Source of the DNA: Pseudomonas viridiflava
GTDB lineage: Bacteria; Pseudomonadota; Gammaproteobacteria; Pseudomonadales; Pseudomonadaceae
DNA length: 64,000 nt
NCBI RefSeq assembly: GCF_900591205.1
Contig: NZ_UUPU01000001.1
Coordinates: 1 to 64,000, forward strand
Direction: 5' to 3'
Below, one piece after another: positions 26,293-35,365 of the stretch (its first letter is position 1; each line of letters begins with the position of its first letter). The position numbers and the translations under genes are program-made. A model generated the notes under the pieces. That model ran no database searches. It was given only the letters and a program-made list of their open reading frames with translations, and was not told where the DNA came from.

Positions 26293-27019
26293 GTCATTAC
26301 CCTTACTTCAAGTGGACTTAAGGCAAATGCGCCAGCTGGAACGCTCGAGAGCGAAAAAGTGTGTGCATCTGCCTCCATGGAAGGTCACCGCCGCATGGCC
26401 GAAATGGCTTACTGGCAGGCGAAAAAAGGCGCAACTATTCCCATGCAAGAGTTCGGCGTCTAATGCCGTAAACGCCTACCCTATGCCGAATCGGCATGGC
26501 GATTTTGCATAATAACTGTCCGAACGGTCAGTTCAAATGCGACATATTGTCCGGTGAATATGCCGTGAACCGGCCAATTCAGGCTCGCGCAGAGATTCAG
26601 TACGACTTCGGGGCGTTGGCAAAAATGCCTGTAGATTCATGGGGCAAGTGTCAGAAATGTCCTATGGTGCGGACGAAACTTTCTCGATAGATGGTCACGC
26701 GGACACACCAAGTAATGGTTGGTCACGAGCGAAAAGATAATTCCCGGCTATAGGTGGTATGAGAGGAGGGAGAAAATGGGCATAAGCCCGCCGCAAGTTC
26801 AGCAAGCTTGAGGACTTGTGAACTTGCGTCGCAGCTTTTCACCTGACCCGGCCCTTACGCAGGCACTCCCTGTACCCGTAGGTCACGCCGATCTCGATTG
26901 ATCAGAGCAACCCGGCCCCCTGGTCATGCATCACCCTTGGCGGGGATGCAGACAGAAAGAAGCGAGGGGCTTCTTTCTATGGACGCTGGCCCTGTTGACG
27001 ACAGTTGCGCCGACAGAAC
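26293..27019. other. 727-bp gap between gltP and ivy with dyads and hairpins
   Basis: No convincing protein gene is seen. Next to gltP there are two palindromes: ATGCCGAATCGGCAT (26483-26497) and CTGTCCGAACGGTCAG (26516-26531, one mismatch). Between 26763 and 26976 (plus strand) lies a run of potential hairpins: GGGC/GCCC (26778-26789), GCAAGTTC/GAACTTGC (26793-26827), TGCATC/GATGCA (26927-26950) and AAAGAAGC/GCTTCTTT (26956-26976). An 11-codon frame with a strong GAGGAGGG site (ATG at 26776) overlaps the first hairpins. This may be an sRNA, a leader, or the terminator of the ivy operon. Confidence 0.5.
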
Positions 27020-27484
27020 CTAGTACCAATTCGGATCTTTCTTCAGCTGCTCCATCAGCAGCTTTTGCATGCCTTCATCCGGCTTACCGATAAAACGGTA
27101 ATCGGCGTGCCGCGTAGGGGACTTGTCCGCCGGCAAACCGGCCGGTACTTCCACCAACATGGCGTAGGCGTCTTCCTTGTCGAGGCTGAACGCGACGATC
27201 AGGCGCTTGTTCAGGCACGTGTCTGCGGTTTCGCAAAGCGGCCCGACCAGGTACTTGTCGCCATCTTCTTCCACGGCATTCATTTGTTCGGCAGTGCCCG
27301 ACAGGTTCATCACCCATTCAGGCAGGCGCTCTTCTTTCTTCACCACGCCTTGCCAGGTCTCGCGGTATTGCGGGTCCGCGCTGAGCAATTCGTTGGCCCG
27401 GGATTGGCCGTCATTGGCGGCCATCGCCAGGCCGCTGCCGCCCAAAAGCAGGGCGGCAACAATGGCTTTAAAGGAGGTGGTCAT
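27020..27484 (-). CDS. ivy: Inhibitor of vertebrate lysozyme (Ivy) family protein
   Basis: This 154-residue periplasmic protein has a signal peptide (residues 1-22, cleavage after AMA). The body fits the Ivy family, with a WQGVVKKEERLPEWV segment and the cysteine pair in GPLCETADTCLNKRLIVAF that corresponds to the disulfide-held inhibitory loop. In E. coli this loop reads CKPHDC; here the spacing is one residue longer and the Pro-His pair is absent, so inhibitory strength is uncertain. Ivy blocks C-type lysozyme and probably also restrains autolysis. DUF1328 lies 2 bp upstream and is likely co-transcribed. Confidence 0.78.
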   Translation of the reverse strand: MTTSFKAIVAALLLGGSGLAMAANDGQSRANELLSADPQYRETWQGVVKKEERLPEWVMNLSGTAEQMNAVEEDGDKYLVGPLCETADTCLNKRLIVAFSLDKEDAYAMLVEVPAGLPADKSPTRHADYRFIGKPDEGMQKLLMEQLKKDPNWY

Positions 27485-27486
27485 AT

Positions 27487-27651
27487 TCAGCCTCGGCCGC
27501 GACGACCAAAGAAGAACGAAGCGATGAACATCACCAGGAAGACGACAAAGAGAATCTTGGCGATACCCGTGGCGGTGCCCGCGATACCACCGAAGCCCAG
27601 GACTGCAGCCACAATGGCGATGATCAGAAATGTGATTGCCCAACTCAACAT
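27487..27651 (-). CDS. DUF1328 (YtjA) small membrane protein
   Basis: This 54-residue protein is too short for usual gene-length cut-offs. It reads [20 protein letters not shown], then a Gly/Ala-rich turn ([13 protein letters not shown]), a second helix ([15 protein letters not shown]) and the basic end GRRGRG. This two-helix pattern is the DUF1328/YtjA family. AAGGAG sits 7 nt before the ATG. The gene ends 2 bp before ivy. Function is unknown; homologues are often stress-induced. Confidence 0.92.
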   Translation of the reverse strand: MLSWAITFLIIAIVAAVLGFGGIAGTATGIAKILFVVFLVMFIASFFFGRRGRG

Positions 27652-27732
27652 GGTGATTCTCCTTATGCTTCTATAAGAGGTAACAGCGGTAGTGCCGTAC
27701 GGCCGCTCAATGCGTGCGACCGCGTGTCTTGC

Positions 27733-28017
27733 TTAAAACACCCAACGCTCTTGGTTTGGCAGCTCGCCCAGGGTCGAGTCCTGGTCGGCTACTTTCAATT
27801 GCGGGGCGGTCATATCGGCAGCAACGCTGCCGACTGAACGGAAATGGGTCTGGGTCATGGCCGGACGTTCGAATTGCGAAACCTGCTGCTGACTCTGCTG
27901 CCAATGTTGCAACTGCTGGCCCGCAATCAGCGTGACCATCACGGCCAGGCTGGCAAACAGACCTTGCTGCAAGCGCAGTGGCGATACATACAGTTGGTTG
28001 AGGCTTTGGCGAGTCAT
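27733..28017 (-). CDS. Conserved hypothetical small protein with one membrane helix
   Basis: This 94-residue protein has a basic N-terminus (MTRQSLNQLYVSPLRLQQ), one helix at about residues 19-36 and a Gln-rich periplasmic region (HWQQSQQQVSQF) ending QERWVF. I recognise no family. GGGAG lies about 11 nt before the ATG; an upstream ATG (28035) adds six residues. It is divergent from algB and lies upstream of DUF1328 and ivy, so it could belong to the same envelope-stress transcript. Confidence 0.65.
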   Translation of the reverse strand: MTRQSLNQLYVSPLRLQQGLFASLAVMVTLIAGQQLQHWQQSQQQVSQFERPAMTQTHFRSVGSVAADMTAPQLKVADQDSTLGELPNQERWVF

Positions 28018-28394
28018 GCTGCTTTGCTCCCGCATTCTGATTATTCGTTAGGATAGCTATTGCAGAGCGCATGCCAGTTTTTTTGCAAAATAAAACTCAA
28101 TAAAATCAATGGGTTGAATATATGCATTAGGTCAATCGCCTAGCATCCTGCACGATGCCCCCCTGTACGCCGTGCGAAATGCACGATGGTCAGTGGTCGG
28201 CTCAACGGATAGAGAGCGAATATCGAGTTGCCGAAGTGGCAAGACGGCATGAAAACGCCATCAGACGGGGCTTTGCAGGACGCCCTACAGATACCTGCAC
28301 GACGCTGCCTTTTATCAATCAGAATAAACCATGCAACTTGCCCGATTATTCCGGGACTAAACACCATCATTCATAGTTAAGGAGCGCGGGACAG
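28018..28394. other. Gap upstream of algB
   Basis: No gene is seen in these 377 bp. An A/T-rich stretch at 28075-28130 probably holds the divergent promoters. A small perfect dyad, CGTGC-GAAAT-GCACG, lies at 28171-28185. No AlgU or sigma-54 consensus could be recognised upstream of algB. Confidence 0.5.
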
Positions 28395-29741
28395 ATGGAA
28401 TCAGCCAAGGAACTTCAAGGCCGTATTCTTTTAGTGGACGACGAATCCGCGATCCTCCGCACGTTCCGTTATTGCCTGGAAGACGAAGGCTATACCGTAG
28501 CCACCGCCAACAGCGCCGCCCAAGCCGACGCCCTGATGCAGCGCCAGGTGTTCGACCTGTGCTTCCTGGACCTGCGCCTGGGCGAAGACAATGGCCTGGA
28601 TGTATTGGCTCAGATGCGTATCCAGGCACCGTGGATGCGTGTGGTGATCGTGACGGCCCACTCGGCCGTGGACACCGCCGTGGATGCCATCCAGGCCGGC
28701 GCCGCCGACTACCTGGTAAAACCCTGCAGCCCCGACCAACTGCGCCTGGCCACCGCCAAGCAGTTGGAAGTGCGCCAACTCTCCGCACGCCTCGAAGCCC
28801 TGGAAGGCGAGGTGCGCCAGCCTAAAGACGGCCTCGACTCCCATAGCCCCTCGATGATGGTGGTGCTGGAAACCGCACGCCAAGTGGCCGGCACGGATGC
28901 CAACATCCTGATCCTCGGCGAGTCCGGCACCGGTAAAGGTGAGCTGGCCCGGGCCATTCATGGCTGGAGCAAGCGTTCGAAGAAGTCCTGCGTGACCATC
29001 AACTGCCCGTCGTTGACGGCAGAGCTGATGGAAAGCGAGCTGTTCGGCCATAGCCGCGGCGCCTTCACCGGCGCCAGCGAAAGCACCCTGGGCCGCGTCA
29101 ACCAGGCTGACGGCGGCACACTGTTTCTCGATGAGATCGGCGACTTTCCCCTTACGTTGCAGCCCAAGTTGTTGCGTTTTATCCAAGACAAGGAATACGA
29201 GCGCGTGGGCGACCCGGTCACCCGCCGCGCCGATGTGCGCATCCTGGCGGCCACCAACCTGAACCTCGAAGACATGGTGCGCGACGGCCGCTTTCGTGAG
29301 GACTTGCTCTACCGCCTCAACGTAATCACCTTGCACCTGCCGCCACTGCGCGAGCGCAGCGAAGACATCCTGACCCTGGCCGACCGCTTCCTGGCGCGCT
29401 TCGTCAAGGAATACGCACGGCCGGCGCGAGGCTTCAGCGACGACGCGCGCGAAGCGCTGCTGAACTATCGCTGGCCCGGCAATATCCGCGAGCTGCGCAA
29501 CGTCGTTGAGCGCGCCAGCATTATCTGCCCCCAGGAAAAAGTCGAAATCAGCCACCTCGGCATGGCTGAGCAGCCGACCAACAATGCCCCACGCATCGGC
29601 GCGGCATTGAGCCTGGACGAGCTGGAGAAAGCGCACATCGGCGCCGTGCTGGCCACCAGCGATACCCTGGACCAGGCGGCCCGCACGCTGGGCATCGACG
29701 CGTCGACCCTGTACCGCAAACGTAAACAGTACAACCTGTGA
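28395..29741 (+). CDS. algB: Alginate response regulator AlgB (NtrC family)
   Basis: This 448-residue two-component regulator has a receiver domain (residues 8-125; phosphoacceptor D59 in FLDLRLG, conserved VKPCSP), an AAA+ sigma-54 interaction domain (about 145-370; Walker A GESGTGKGE, GAFTGA loop, Walker B GGTLFLDEIGD) and a Fis-type helix-turn-helix at the end (LDQAARTLGIDASTLYRKRK). In P. aeruginosa AlgB activates algD and alginate production, and receives signals from KinB and the photoreceptor BphP. AAGGAG precedes the ATG. kinB follows after 10 bp. Confidence 0.96.
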   Translation: MESAKELQGRILLVDDESAILRTFRYCLEDEGYTVATANSAAQADALMQRQVFDLCFLDLRLGEDNGLDVLAQMRIQAPWMRVVIVTAHSAVDTAVDAIQAGAADYLVKPCSPDQLRLATAKQLEVRQLSARLEALEGEVRQPKDGLDSHSPSMMVVLETARQVAGTDANILILGESGTGKGELARAIHGWSKRSKKSCVTINCPSLTAELMESELFGHSRGAFTGASESTLGRVNQADGGTLFLDEIGDFPLTLQPKLLRFIQDKEYERVGDPVTRRADVRILAATNLNLEDMVRDGRFREDLLYRLNVITLHLPPLRERSEDILTLADRFLARFVKEYARPARGFSDDAREALLNYRWPGNIRELRNVVERASIICPQEKVEISHLGMAEQPTNNAPRIGAALSLDELEKAHIGAVLATSDTLDQAARTLGIDASTLYRKRKQYNL

Positions 29742-29751
29742 GCTGTACCCT

Positions 29752-31539
29752 ATGAAGCTAGCGATGAAACTGCGCACTCGATTGTTCCTGAGTATCTCAG
29801 CGCTGATCACCGTCGCCCTGCTGGGTTTGATCCTGGGCCTGGTGAGCGTCATGCAAATGGCCAAGACCCAGGAATCCTTGATTCGCAGCAACTTCATCAC
29901 CTTGGACCTGGGGCTCAAACTGCGCCAGAGCCTGGGCGACCAATTGATCATGATGCTGGAGGAGCGCCCGGACCCGCAGGCCCTGGAAGCCTCAAAGCGG
30001 CGCTATTTCGACCTGCTGGACCAAGGCATTGCCCATGAACAGCGCGACGACCATGGGAGTGGCTTCAGCCAGGCCCGAGGCCAGTATCAGGACTTGCTGG
30101 AGGCGTTTGACGAATCCCAGCAGCCCACGCCGCCTGCTGGCACCAAGGAAAAACTCACCGAAACCTTCAATGTGCTGCGCAACGGCCTGATCGCCGAGCA
30201 CAAACAGGCACTGGAAAACATCAGCAACAGCGAACACAAGTCCCGCGAACGTGCGTTGCTGATTGCCGGCCTGCTGGGGTTGGTGGGGCTCGCCGTGCTG
30301 ATCATCGGATTTGTGACTGCCCATGGAATCGCCCGGCGGTTTGGCGGGCCAATCGAAGCGCTGGCCAAAGCGGCGGACAAGATCGGGCAGGGCGATTTCG
30401 AGGTCACACTGCCGATTTCTTCAGCAGCCGAGATGAACCAGCTGACCCGCCGCTTCGGCATCATGGCCGAGGCGTTGCGCCAACATCAGGCGACCAATGT
30501 CGATGAACTGTTGGCCGGCCAGCAGCGTCTGCAAGCCGTGCTCGACAGCATCGACGACGGCCTGTTGATGATTGACCGCCAGGGCCGCCTGGAGCACCTC
30601 AACCCCGTCGCGCAGCGCCAACTGGGTTGGGACGCAGAACGCCTCGGCCAGGGCCTGGGCGAAGCACTGGCACGCCCGGAGCTGGACGAACAGCTGCAAC
30701 TGGTACTGCGTGGCGGCAACCTGGAACGGGCGCCGGACGATCTGGAAGTGGAAGTCGAAGGCGAACTGCGCCTGCTGACCTACAGCCTCACCCCCGTCAG
30801 CCATACCCAAGGGCATATCCTCGGTGCGGTGATGGTGTTGCATGACGTGACCGAGCAACGCGCCTTTGAACGGGTGCGCAGTGAGTTCGTATTACGTGCC
30901 TCCCATGAACTGCGCACGCCGGTGACCGGCATGCACATGGCCTTCGGGCTGTTCCGCGAACGGGCGAAGTTTCCTGCGCAATCGCGTGAAGCGGACCTGC
31001 TGGACACGGTCAATGAAGAAATGCAGCGCCTGATGCAGTTGATCAACGACTTGCTCAACTTCTCGCGCTACCAGAATGGCCTGCAGAAACTCACCCTCGG
31101 GCCATGCGACGTCACCGATCTGCTGGAGCACGCTCGTGCGCGTTTTGTAGAGCCGGCCAATGCTCAGCACATTGAACTGCTGGTAGAGGCTCAGGCCGAC
31201 CTGCCCCGACTGTATGCCGACAGAGCGCAGTTGGAGCGGGTACTCGACAACCTGCTGGGCAATGCGCTGCGTCACACCGCCGAAGACGGGCAGATTCGCT
31301 TGCAGGCGCGTCGCCATGGCGAGCGGGTGATTATCAGCGTCGAAGATAACGGCGAAGGCATCGCCTATGGGCAGCAGGGGCGCATCTTCGAGCCCTTCGT
31401 GCAGGTGGGTCGCAAGAAAGGCGGCGCCGGTCTGGGGCTGGCGCTGTGCAAAGAGATCGTGCAATTGCACGGCGGCCGCATGGGCGTGTATTCGCGGCCG
31501 GGGCAGGGCACCCAGTTCTATATGGCGTTGCCGCTTTAA
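29752..31539 (+). CDS. kinB: Sensor histidine kinase KinB
   Basis: This 595-residue inner-membrane kinase has a transmembrane helix at about 10-30, a periplasmic four-helix sensor region to about 168, a second helix at about 170-192, HAMP (about 193-245), PAS (about 255-370), the H-box RASHELRTP with H385, and a HATPase domain (NLLGNALRHT, DNGEGIA, GGAGLGLAL). H385 matches the numbering reported for P. aeruginosa KinB, which supports the 29752 start over the ATG at 29764. It controls AlgB phosphorylation. Its stop is 3 bp from the stop of the convergent ampDh2-type gene. Confidence 0.95.
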   Translation: MKLAMKLRTRLFLSISALITVALLGLILGLVSVMQMAKTQESLIRSNFITLDLGLKLRQSLGDQLIMMLEERPDPQALEASKRRYFDLLDQGIAHEQRDDHGSGFSQARGQYQDLLEAFDESQQPTPPAGTKEKLTETFNVLRNGLIAEHKQALENISNSEHKSRERALLIAGLLGLVGLAVLIIGFVTAHGIARRFGGPIEALAKAADKIGQGDFEVTLPISSAAEMNQLTRRFGIMAEALRQHQATNVDELLAGQQRLQAVLDSIDDGLLMIDRQGRLEHLNPVAQRQLGWDAERLGQGLGEALARPELDEQLQLVLRGGNLERAPDDLEVEVEGELRLLTYSLTPVSHTQGHILGAVMVLHDVTEQRAFERVRSEFVLRASHELRTPVTGMHMAFGLFRERAKFPAQSREADLLDTVNEEMQRLMQLINDLLNFSRYQNGLQKLTLGPCDVTDLLEHARARFVEPANAQHIELLVEAQADLPRLYADRAQLERVLDNLLGNALRHTAEDGQIRLQARRHGERVIISVEDNGEGIAYGQQGRIFEPFVQVGRKKGGAGLGLALCKEIVQLHGGRMGVYSRPGQGTQFYMALPL

Positions 31540-31542
31540 GGC

Positions 31543-32319
31543 TTAGCGGCGGTTCAACGCACGCAGGATCGCAGCACTTTCAGCATCTGGGGTGCCATCA
31601 AACAGCGACGCCCGGAAATGCATCTGGAACGCCGCAATCACATGCCGTGTCGCCACATCCAGCTCGCCGGTCTGGGGTGTCTGATAGCCCAGATGAGCCA
31701 GCTCCTGCTGGAACCAGCTAATGCTCGGCAGCTCAGTGGCGTATTGCACCTGAAAGCGCGCCACGGCCTGTGCATCCGGCCACACACCCAACCCTTCATC
31801 GGCTAGACGCTTCCAGGGAAATAATGGGCCCGGGTCGAGCTTGCGCAGCGGCGCTATATCGCTGTGGCCGATGATGTTCTTGGGGTCGATGCCGTTGCGC
31901 TTGCTGATGTCCTTGAGCAGCACCACCAGCGATTTCACCTGCGCTTCGGAGTACGGATACCAAAGCCGGCCGGTCGGAGTGTCCTTGTAGCCCGGGTTCA
32001 CAATCTCGATACCAATGGAGCTGGAGTTGAGCCACGTACGGCCCATCCATTCGCTTTCCCCGGCATGCCACGCCCGCTGGCTCTCGTCTACGAGCTTGTA
32101 GATGGTGGCAGAGGCATCGTCGCCGATCAGGTAATGGCTGCTGACCTGACCGTGGGTCAATAGCGCCAGGGAGCGCTCAAGGCCGGTGGAGGTGTAGTGG
32201 ACGACCACGAACTGCACGCGGTTGTCGTGGTTGACCGAGGGGTGGTTGGTGTCCATGCGAGGGCCGCTGGCGCAGCCCGCAAGAAAAAGGAACACAAAAA
32301 CGAAGTACAGGGATTTCAT
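31543..32319 (-). CDS. ampDh2: N-acetylmuramoyl-L-alanine amidase, AmpDh2-type lipoprotein
   Basis: This 258-residue protein has a lipoprotein signal (VFLFLAGCAS, Cys near residue 16), an Amidase_2 domain (about 38-180; zinc-ligand candidates in VVHYTST and GHSDIAPLRKLDPG) and a C-terminal peptidoglycan-binding domain (about 195-255). It cleaves the amide between MurNAc and the stem peptide in the periplasm, in cell-wall turnover and recycling. The lipid anchor and its place beside kinB point to AmpDh2 rather than cytoplasmic AmpD. An ATG at 32331 would add four residues. Confidence 0.9.
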   Translation of the reverse strand: MKSLYFVFVFLFLAGCASGPRMDTNHPSVNHDNRVQFVVVHYTSTGLERSLALLTHGQVSSHYLIGDDASATIYKLVDESQRAWHAGESEWMGRTWLNSSSIGIEIVNPGYKDTPTGRLWYPYSEAQVKSLVVLLKDISKRNGIDPKNIIGHSDIAPLRKLDPGPLFPWKRLADEGLGVWPDAQAVARFQVQYATELPSISWFQQELAHLGYQTPQTGELDVATRHVIAAFQMHFRASLFDGTPDAESAAILRALNRR

Positions 32320-32407
32320 GGCGGAAGGCATTACACTGAAGACGATAATGCAACAGTGTAACGTACCGTTTGCGACCCGGCGGCCAAATTACAAAATGGA
32401 ACATTTT

Positions 32408-34480
32408 TTACGCCGCCTGCACCTGGTTGCGCCCCGCAGCCTTGGCCCGGTACAGCGCCGCATCGGCACGTTTGAGCGCCGCATCACTGCGTTCCCCCGG
32501 CTGGAACTGCGCCACGCCCATGGACACGGTGATCGTCACAGGCTCGCCCTTGAAGTGAAACGGGCACGCTTCAATCGCCGCACGCAACGCGTCGCCCGCC
32601 GCCAACGCGTCCGACAGGGATGAGTCAGGCATCAGCAAGACAAACTCTTCACCGCCAAAGCGCGCAATGAAATCGCTGGGACGCAGGCGTTTGCGCAACA
32701 CATTGGCGATGATCTTCAGCACCTTGTCACCGGCCAGGTGGCCATAGCCGTCGTTGATGCGCTTGAAGTGGTCCAGGTCCAGCATGGCCAACGACAGATG
32801 GTTGCCGTGTTGATGCCAGAGATTGACCTCCTGGTCCAGGCGTTCGCTCCAGGCCGCGCGGTTGGGCAGAGCGGTGAGCGGGTCGATCAGGGCTTTCTGG
32901 CGCTGCACCTCCAGGTGCTCGCGATAGCCTTGGGCTTCCTGTTCCATATTGGCGACCCGCTCGGCCAGCCCTTTAAGACGCGCCGCCACTTCCTGCTCAC
33001 GCTGGTCACGTTGCTGCTGGTGCTCGTCCATGGTGCCAAGCAAGCCTTCGAGGTGGCTTTCCAATACGTGCTTGAGGGTCTCCAGGTCGGCAGCCTCCTG
33101 CACACTGCTTTGCAGGCCGTCGACCTGCTCGCGGATCTGCGTGTCCAGCTCCCGAGCGGCGGAGCGGCTGTCGGCATGGCCGTCGCTGGCGACCTGCAGG
33201 TGCCCCTGGAACGCTTCAAGGCGTTCGTTGAGCTGCTTGAGGTAAGCCTCGAACTCATGCTGGCCGCTGTCGGTGATCGCCAGCATCAATACCGCCAGGT
33301 CATCGAGGATCGGCAGCAGTTCGTACCAGTTCAGCCCATGGGCCAGACGCTCACGCATGGCTTCGGCCTGTGGCCGATGGCGCTCGGGCAAGGTCAGGTC
33401 TTCCAGCAGGCCGAGCAAGGTGTCTTCGATGTGTTTGGCAACGGAGCTGTAAGAGGGCTCCGGCGAATCCGGCAAGGCATATGCGCCGTCGGATTGCAAT
33501 TCGTCGGGGTCGGGTTCCTCGGCCTCCAGCACCGGAGGGAGCGACAGGCTGCCGATAACCGTCTCACCCGGCGCCTCAGGCTGAGCCTCGGAAGCTTCGA
33601 TAAAGGCGGCGAGGGCACTTTCGGGCGCGGGCTCTTCGGCCGGAGATTCGGGTTCGGGTTCGGGTTCGGATTCTTTGACGTCGACGTGCGCAACGGGCAC
33701 TTCAACAGGCGCCGCTGGGGCCGGGGCCTCATAGACGAACGTCTCGCTGGCAGCCTCGGCTACGACGGCCGGTGCTGCGGGCTCAGGCTGCGGCGCAAGC
33801 GGCTCTTGAGGCTGCGGCGCAAAGGCGCGCAAGGCTTGGGCGAGCTCTTCGGATTGCTCGGGGGCCTGAGGCTCGGCGGCGGGCTTGGCCGCGACAGGTT
33901 GTGGCGTCGGCACCGGCGTCGGCTCGCTGGTCGCGGTTTCGCTGGCAGCATCCTTGGCACCGAAAAGGCGTTGCAGCAGCCCAGGCCCAGCGCGGGTGGT
34001 TTCGCCATCCGGCTCCAGGTTATTCAGCGCCTGGCCTTGCAGGCCACTTAACTCGCTGAGCAGCAACGGGATCTCACGGGCCTGGCTGACGCGCCCGTCC
34101 AACTGCTTGGCAAAGGTCTTCAGCGGGCGCGCAACCTCACGCGGCAGCGGCAGTTTTTGCAGTTGGCTGACCAGGGAGGTCAGCGCGGTGCTGATCTGCT
34201 CCACCCGGGTTTCGCGGCGCTGCTCGGAATCCAGCACGGCTTTTTCCAGGCGCGGCAGCAGGGCGGCGAGGGCCGCGTCCATATCATCGGTGCGGACAAC
34301 GTCGCGCATTTCCTTCATGCATTGGTCGACAGCGCGGTCAGTGCCCTCAGCGGCCAGCGTACTGCGCACCAACCCTCGGCGCAGCAGGTCGAGGCGGGCA
34401 GCCCAGCGGCGTTCGAGCTTTTCCTGTTGCTCGATGCTTTTGAGGTATTTTTCTTTCCAGCGCTGGGCGTCGTCGCTCAT
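32408..34480 (-). CDS. dgcH: Diguanylate cyclase with long N-terminal region (DgcH-like)
   Basis: This 690-residue cytoplasmic protein makes cyclic di-GMP. The GGDEF domain occupies about residues 525-685 and is catalytically intact (RFGGEEFVLL). An RxxD inhibitory site (RPSD) lies five residues before GGEEF, so product feedback is likely. The N-terminal third is helical. Residues of about 170-310 are an Ala/Pro/Glu-rich low-complexity linker (runs such as EPEPEPES), and a coiled coil follows at about 430-520. There is no membrane segment. The symbol follows PAO1 gene order (PA5487 = DgcH, from memory). Its start overlaps the stop of the next gene upstream (34477-34480). Confidence 0.88.
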   Translation of the reverse strand: MSDDAQRWKEKYLKSIEQQEKLERRWAARLDLLRRGLVRSTLAAEGTDRAVDQCMKEMRDVVRTDDMDAALAALLPRLEKAVLDSEQRRETRVEQISTALTSLVSQLQKLPLPREVARPLKTFAKQLDGRVSQAREIPLLLSELSGLQGQALNNLEPDGETTRAGPGLLQRLFGAKDAASETATSEPTPVPTPQPVAAKPAAEPQAPEQSEELAQALRAFAPQPQEPLAPQPEPAAPAVVAEAASETFVYEAPAPAAPVEVPVAHVDVKESEPEPEPESPAEEPAPESALAAFIEASEAQPEAPGETVIGSLSLPPVLEAEEPDPDELQSDGAYALPDSPEPSYSSVAKHIEDTLLGLLEDLTLPERHRPQAEAMRERLAHGLNWYELLPILDDLAVLMLAITDSGQHEFEAYLKQLNERLEAFQGHLQVASDGHADSRSAARELDTQIREQVDGLQSSVQEAADLETLKHVLESHLEGLLGTMDEHQQQRDQREQEVAARLKGLAERVANMEQEAQGYREHLEVQRQKALIDPLTALPNRAAWSERLDQEVNLWHQHGNHLSLAMLDLDHFKRINDGYGHLAGDKVLKIIANVLRKRLRPSDFIARFGGEEFVLLMPDSSLSDALAAGDALRAAIEACPFHFKGEPVTITVSMGVAQFQPGERSDAALKRADAALYRAKAAGRNQVQAA

Positions 34481-35355
34481 GCAAGGGGTCCGCGAGGGCC
34501 TGGGCTCAACGCGGGGAATGCATCAGCCGTGAGCGAACCCGGCAGACGAATCTCTACCGCGACCGGCAGGTGATCGGAGATGGGCTGCGCCAGTACCTGC
34601 ACACTTTCCAGCGTGAGGGTCGGGCTGAGCAGGATATGGTCAAGACAGCGTTGCGGGCGCCAGCTGGGAAACGTGGCTTCGACTTGCGGCGCCAGTAGCC
34701 CGAGATCGCGCAACGGGGAATTCAGCAGCAGGTCGTTGGCATGGGTGTTCATATCCCCCATCAACACCTGGTGTTTGTAGTTGCCGATCAGCTCTCGGAT
34801 GTAGGCCAGCTGCATGGTGCGGGTACGCGCACCCAGCGCCAGATGCATCATGACCACCACCAAGGCTTCAGGGCCTTCGCCAAACCGCACGAGGATCGCG
34901 CCACGTCCCTTGGGGCCGGGCAACGGGTGATCTTCGATGACCGATGGCTTCAAGCGGCTGAGCACGCCATTGCTGTGCTGCGCCAGGCGCCCGAGGTTGC
35001 GATTGAGCTGTTGATACCAGTAGGGGAAGGCGCCGAGCTGCGCCAGATGCTCCACCTGGTTGATGTAACCGGAGCGCATGCTGCCGCCGTCGGCCTCCTG
35101 CAAGGCGACCAGATCGAAGTCGTTGAGCAGGTTGCCGATCTTTTGCAGGTTACCGGCGCGCCCATTGTGCGGCAGCAGGTGCTGCCAGCCACGGGTGAGG
35201 TAATGCCGATACTTTTCGGTACTGATACCCACCTGGATATTGAAACTGAGCAGGCGCAGGCGGCTGTCAGCCGGCAAACCTGTGGAATCCAGATGATGCT
35301 CGTTGACCTGCGGTTCATGCAGGCCAACAACACGTTCGATACCCCAGCGGCGCAT
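34477..35355 (-). CDS. Endonuclease/exonuclease/phosphatase family protein
   Basis: This 292-residue protein has the EEP fold motifs: LLSFNIQVG near residue 34, LVALQEAD (metal-binding glutamate), MMHLALGARTR, VLMGDMNTHAND, and the C-terminal catalytic ISDHLPVAVEI. There is no signal peptide. Substrates in this superfamily range from DNA to phospholipids and cannot be inferred. It is translationally coupled to the diguanylate cyclase by a 4-bp overlap and lies 10 bp from the dsbA stop. Confidence 0.88.
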   Translation of the reverse strand: MRRWGIERVVGLHEPQVNEHHLDSTGLPADSRLRLLSFNIQVGISTEKYRHYLTRGWQHLLPHNGRAGNLQKIGNLLNDFDLVALQEADGGSMRSGYINQVEHLAQLGAFPYWYQQLNRNLGRLAQHSNGVLSRLKPSVIEDHPLPGPKGRGAILVRFGEGPEALVVVMMHLALGARTRTMQLAYIRELIGNYKHQVLMGDMNTHANDLLLNSPLRDLGLLAPQVEATFPSWRPQRCLDHILLSPTLTLESVQVLAQPISDHLPVAVEIRLPGSLTADAFPALSPGPRGPLA

Positions 35356-35365
35356 GGTAAGCCCC

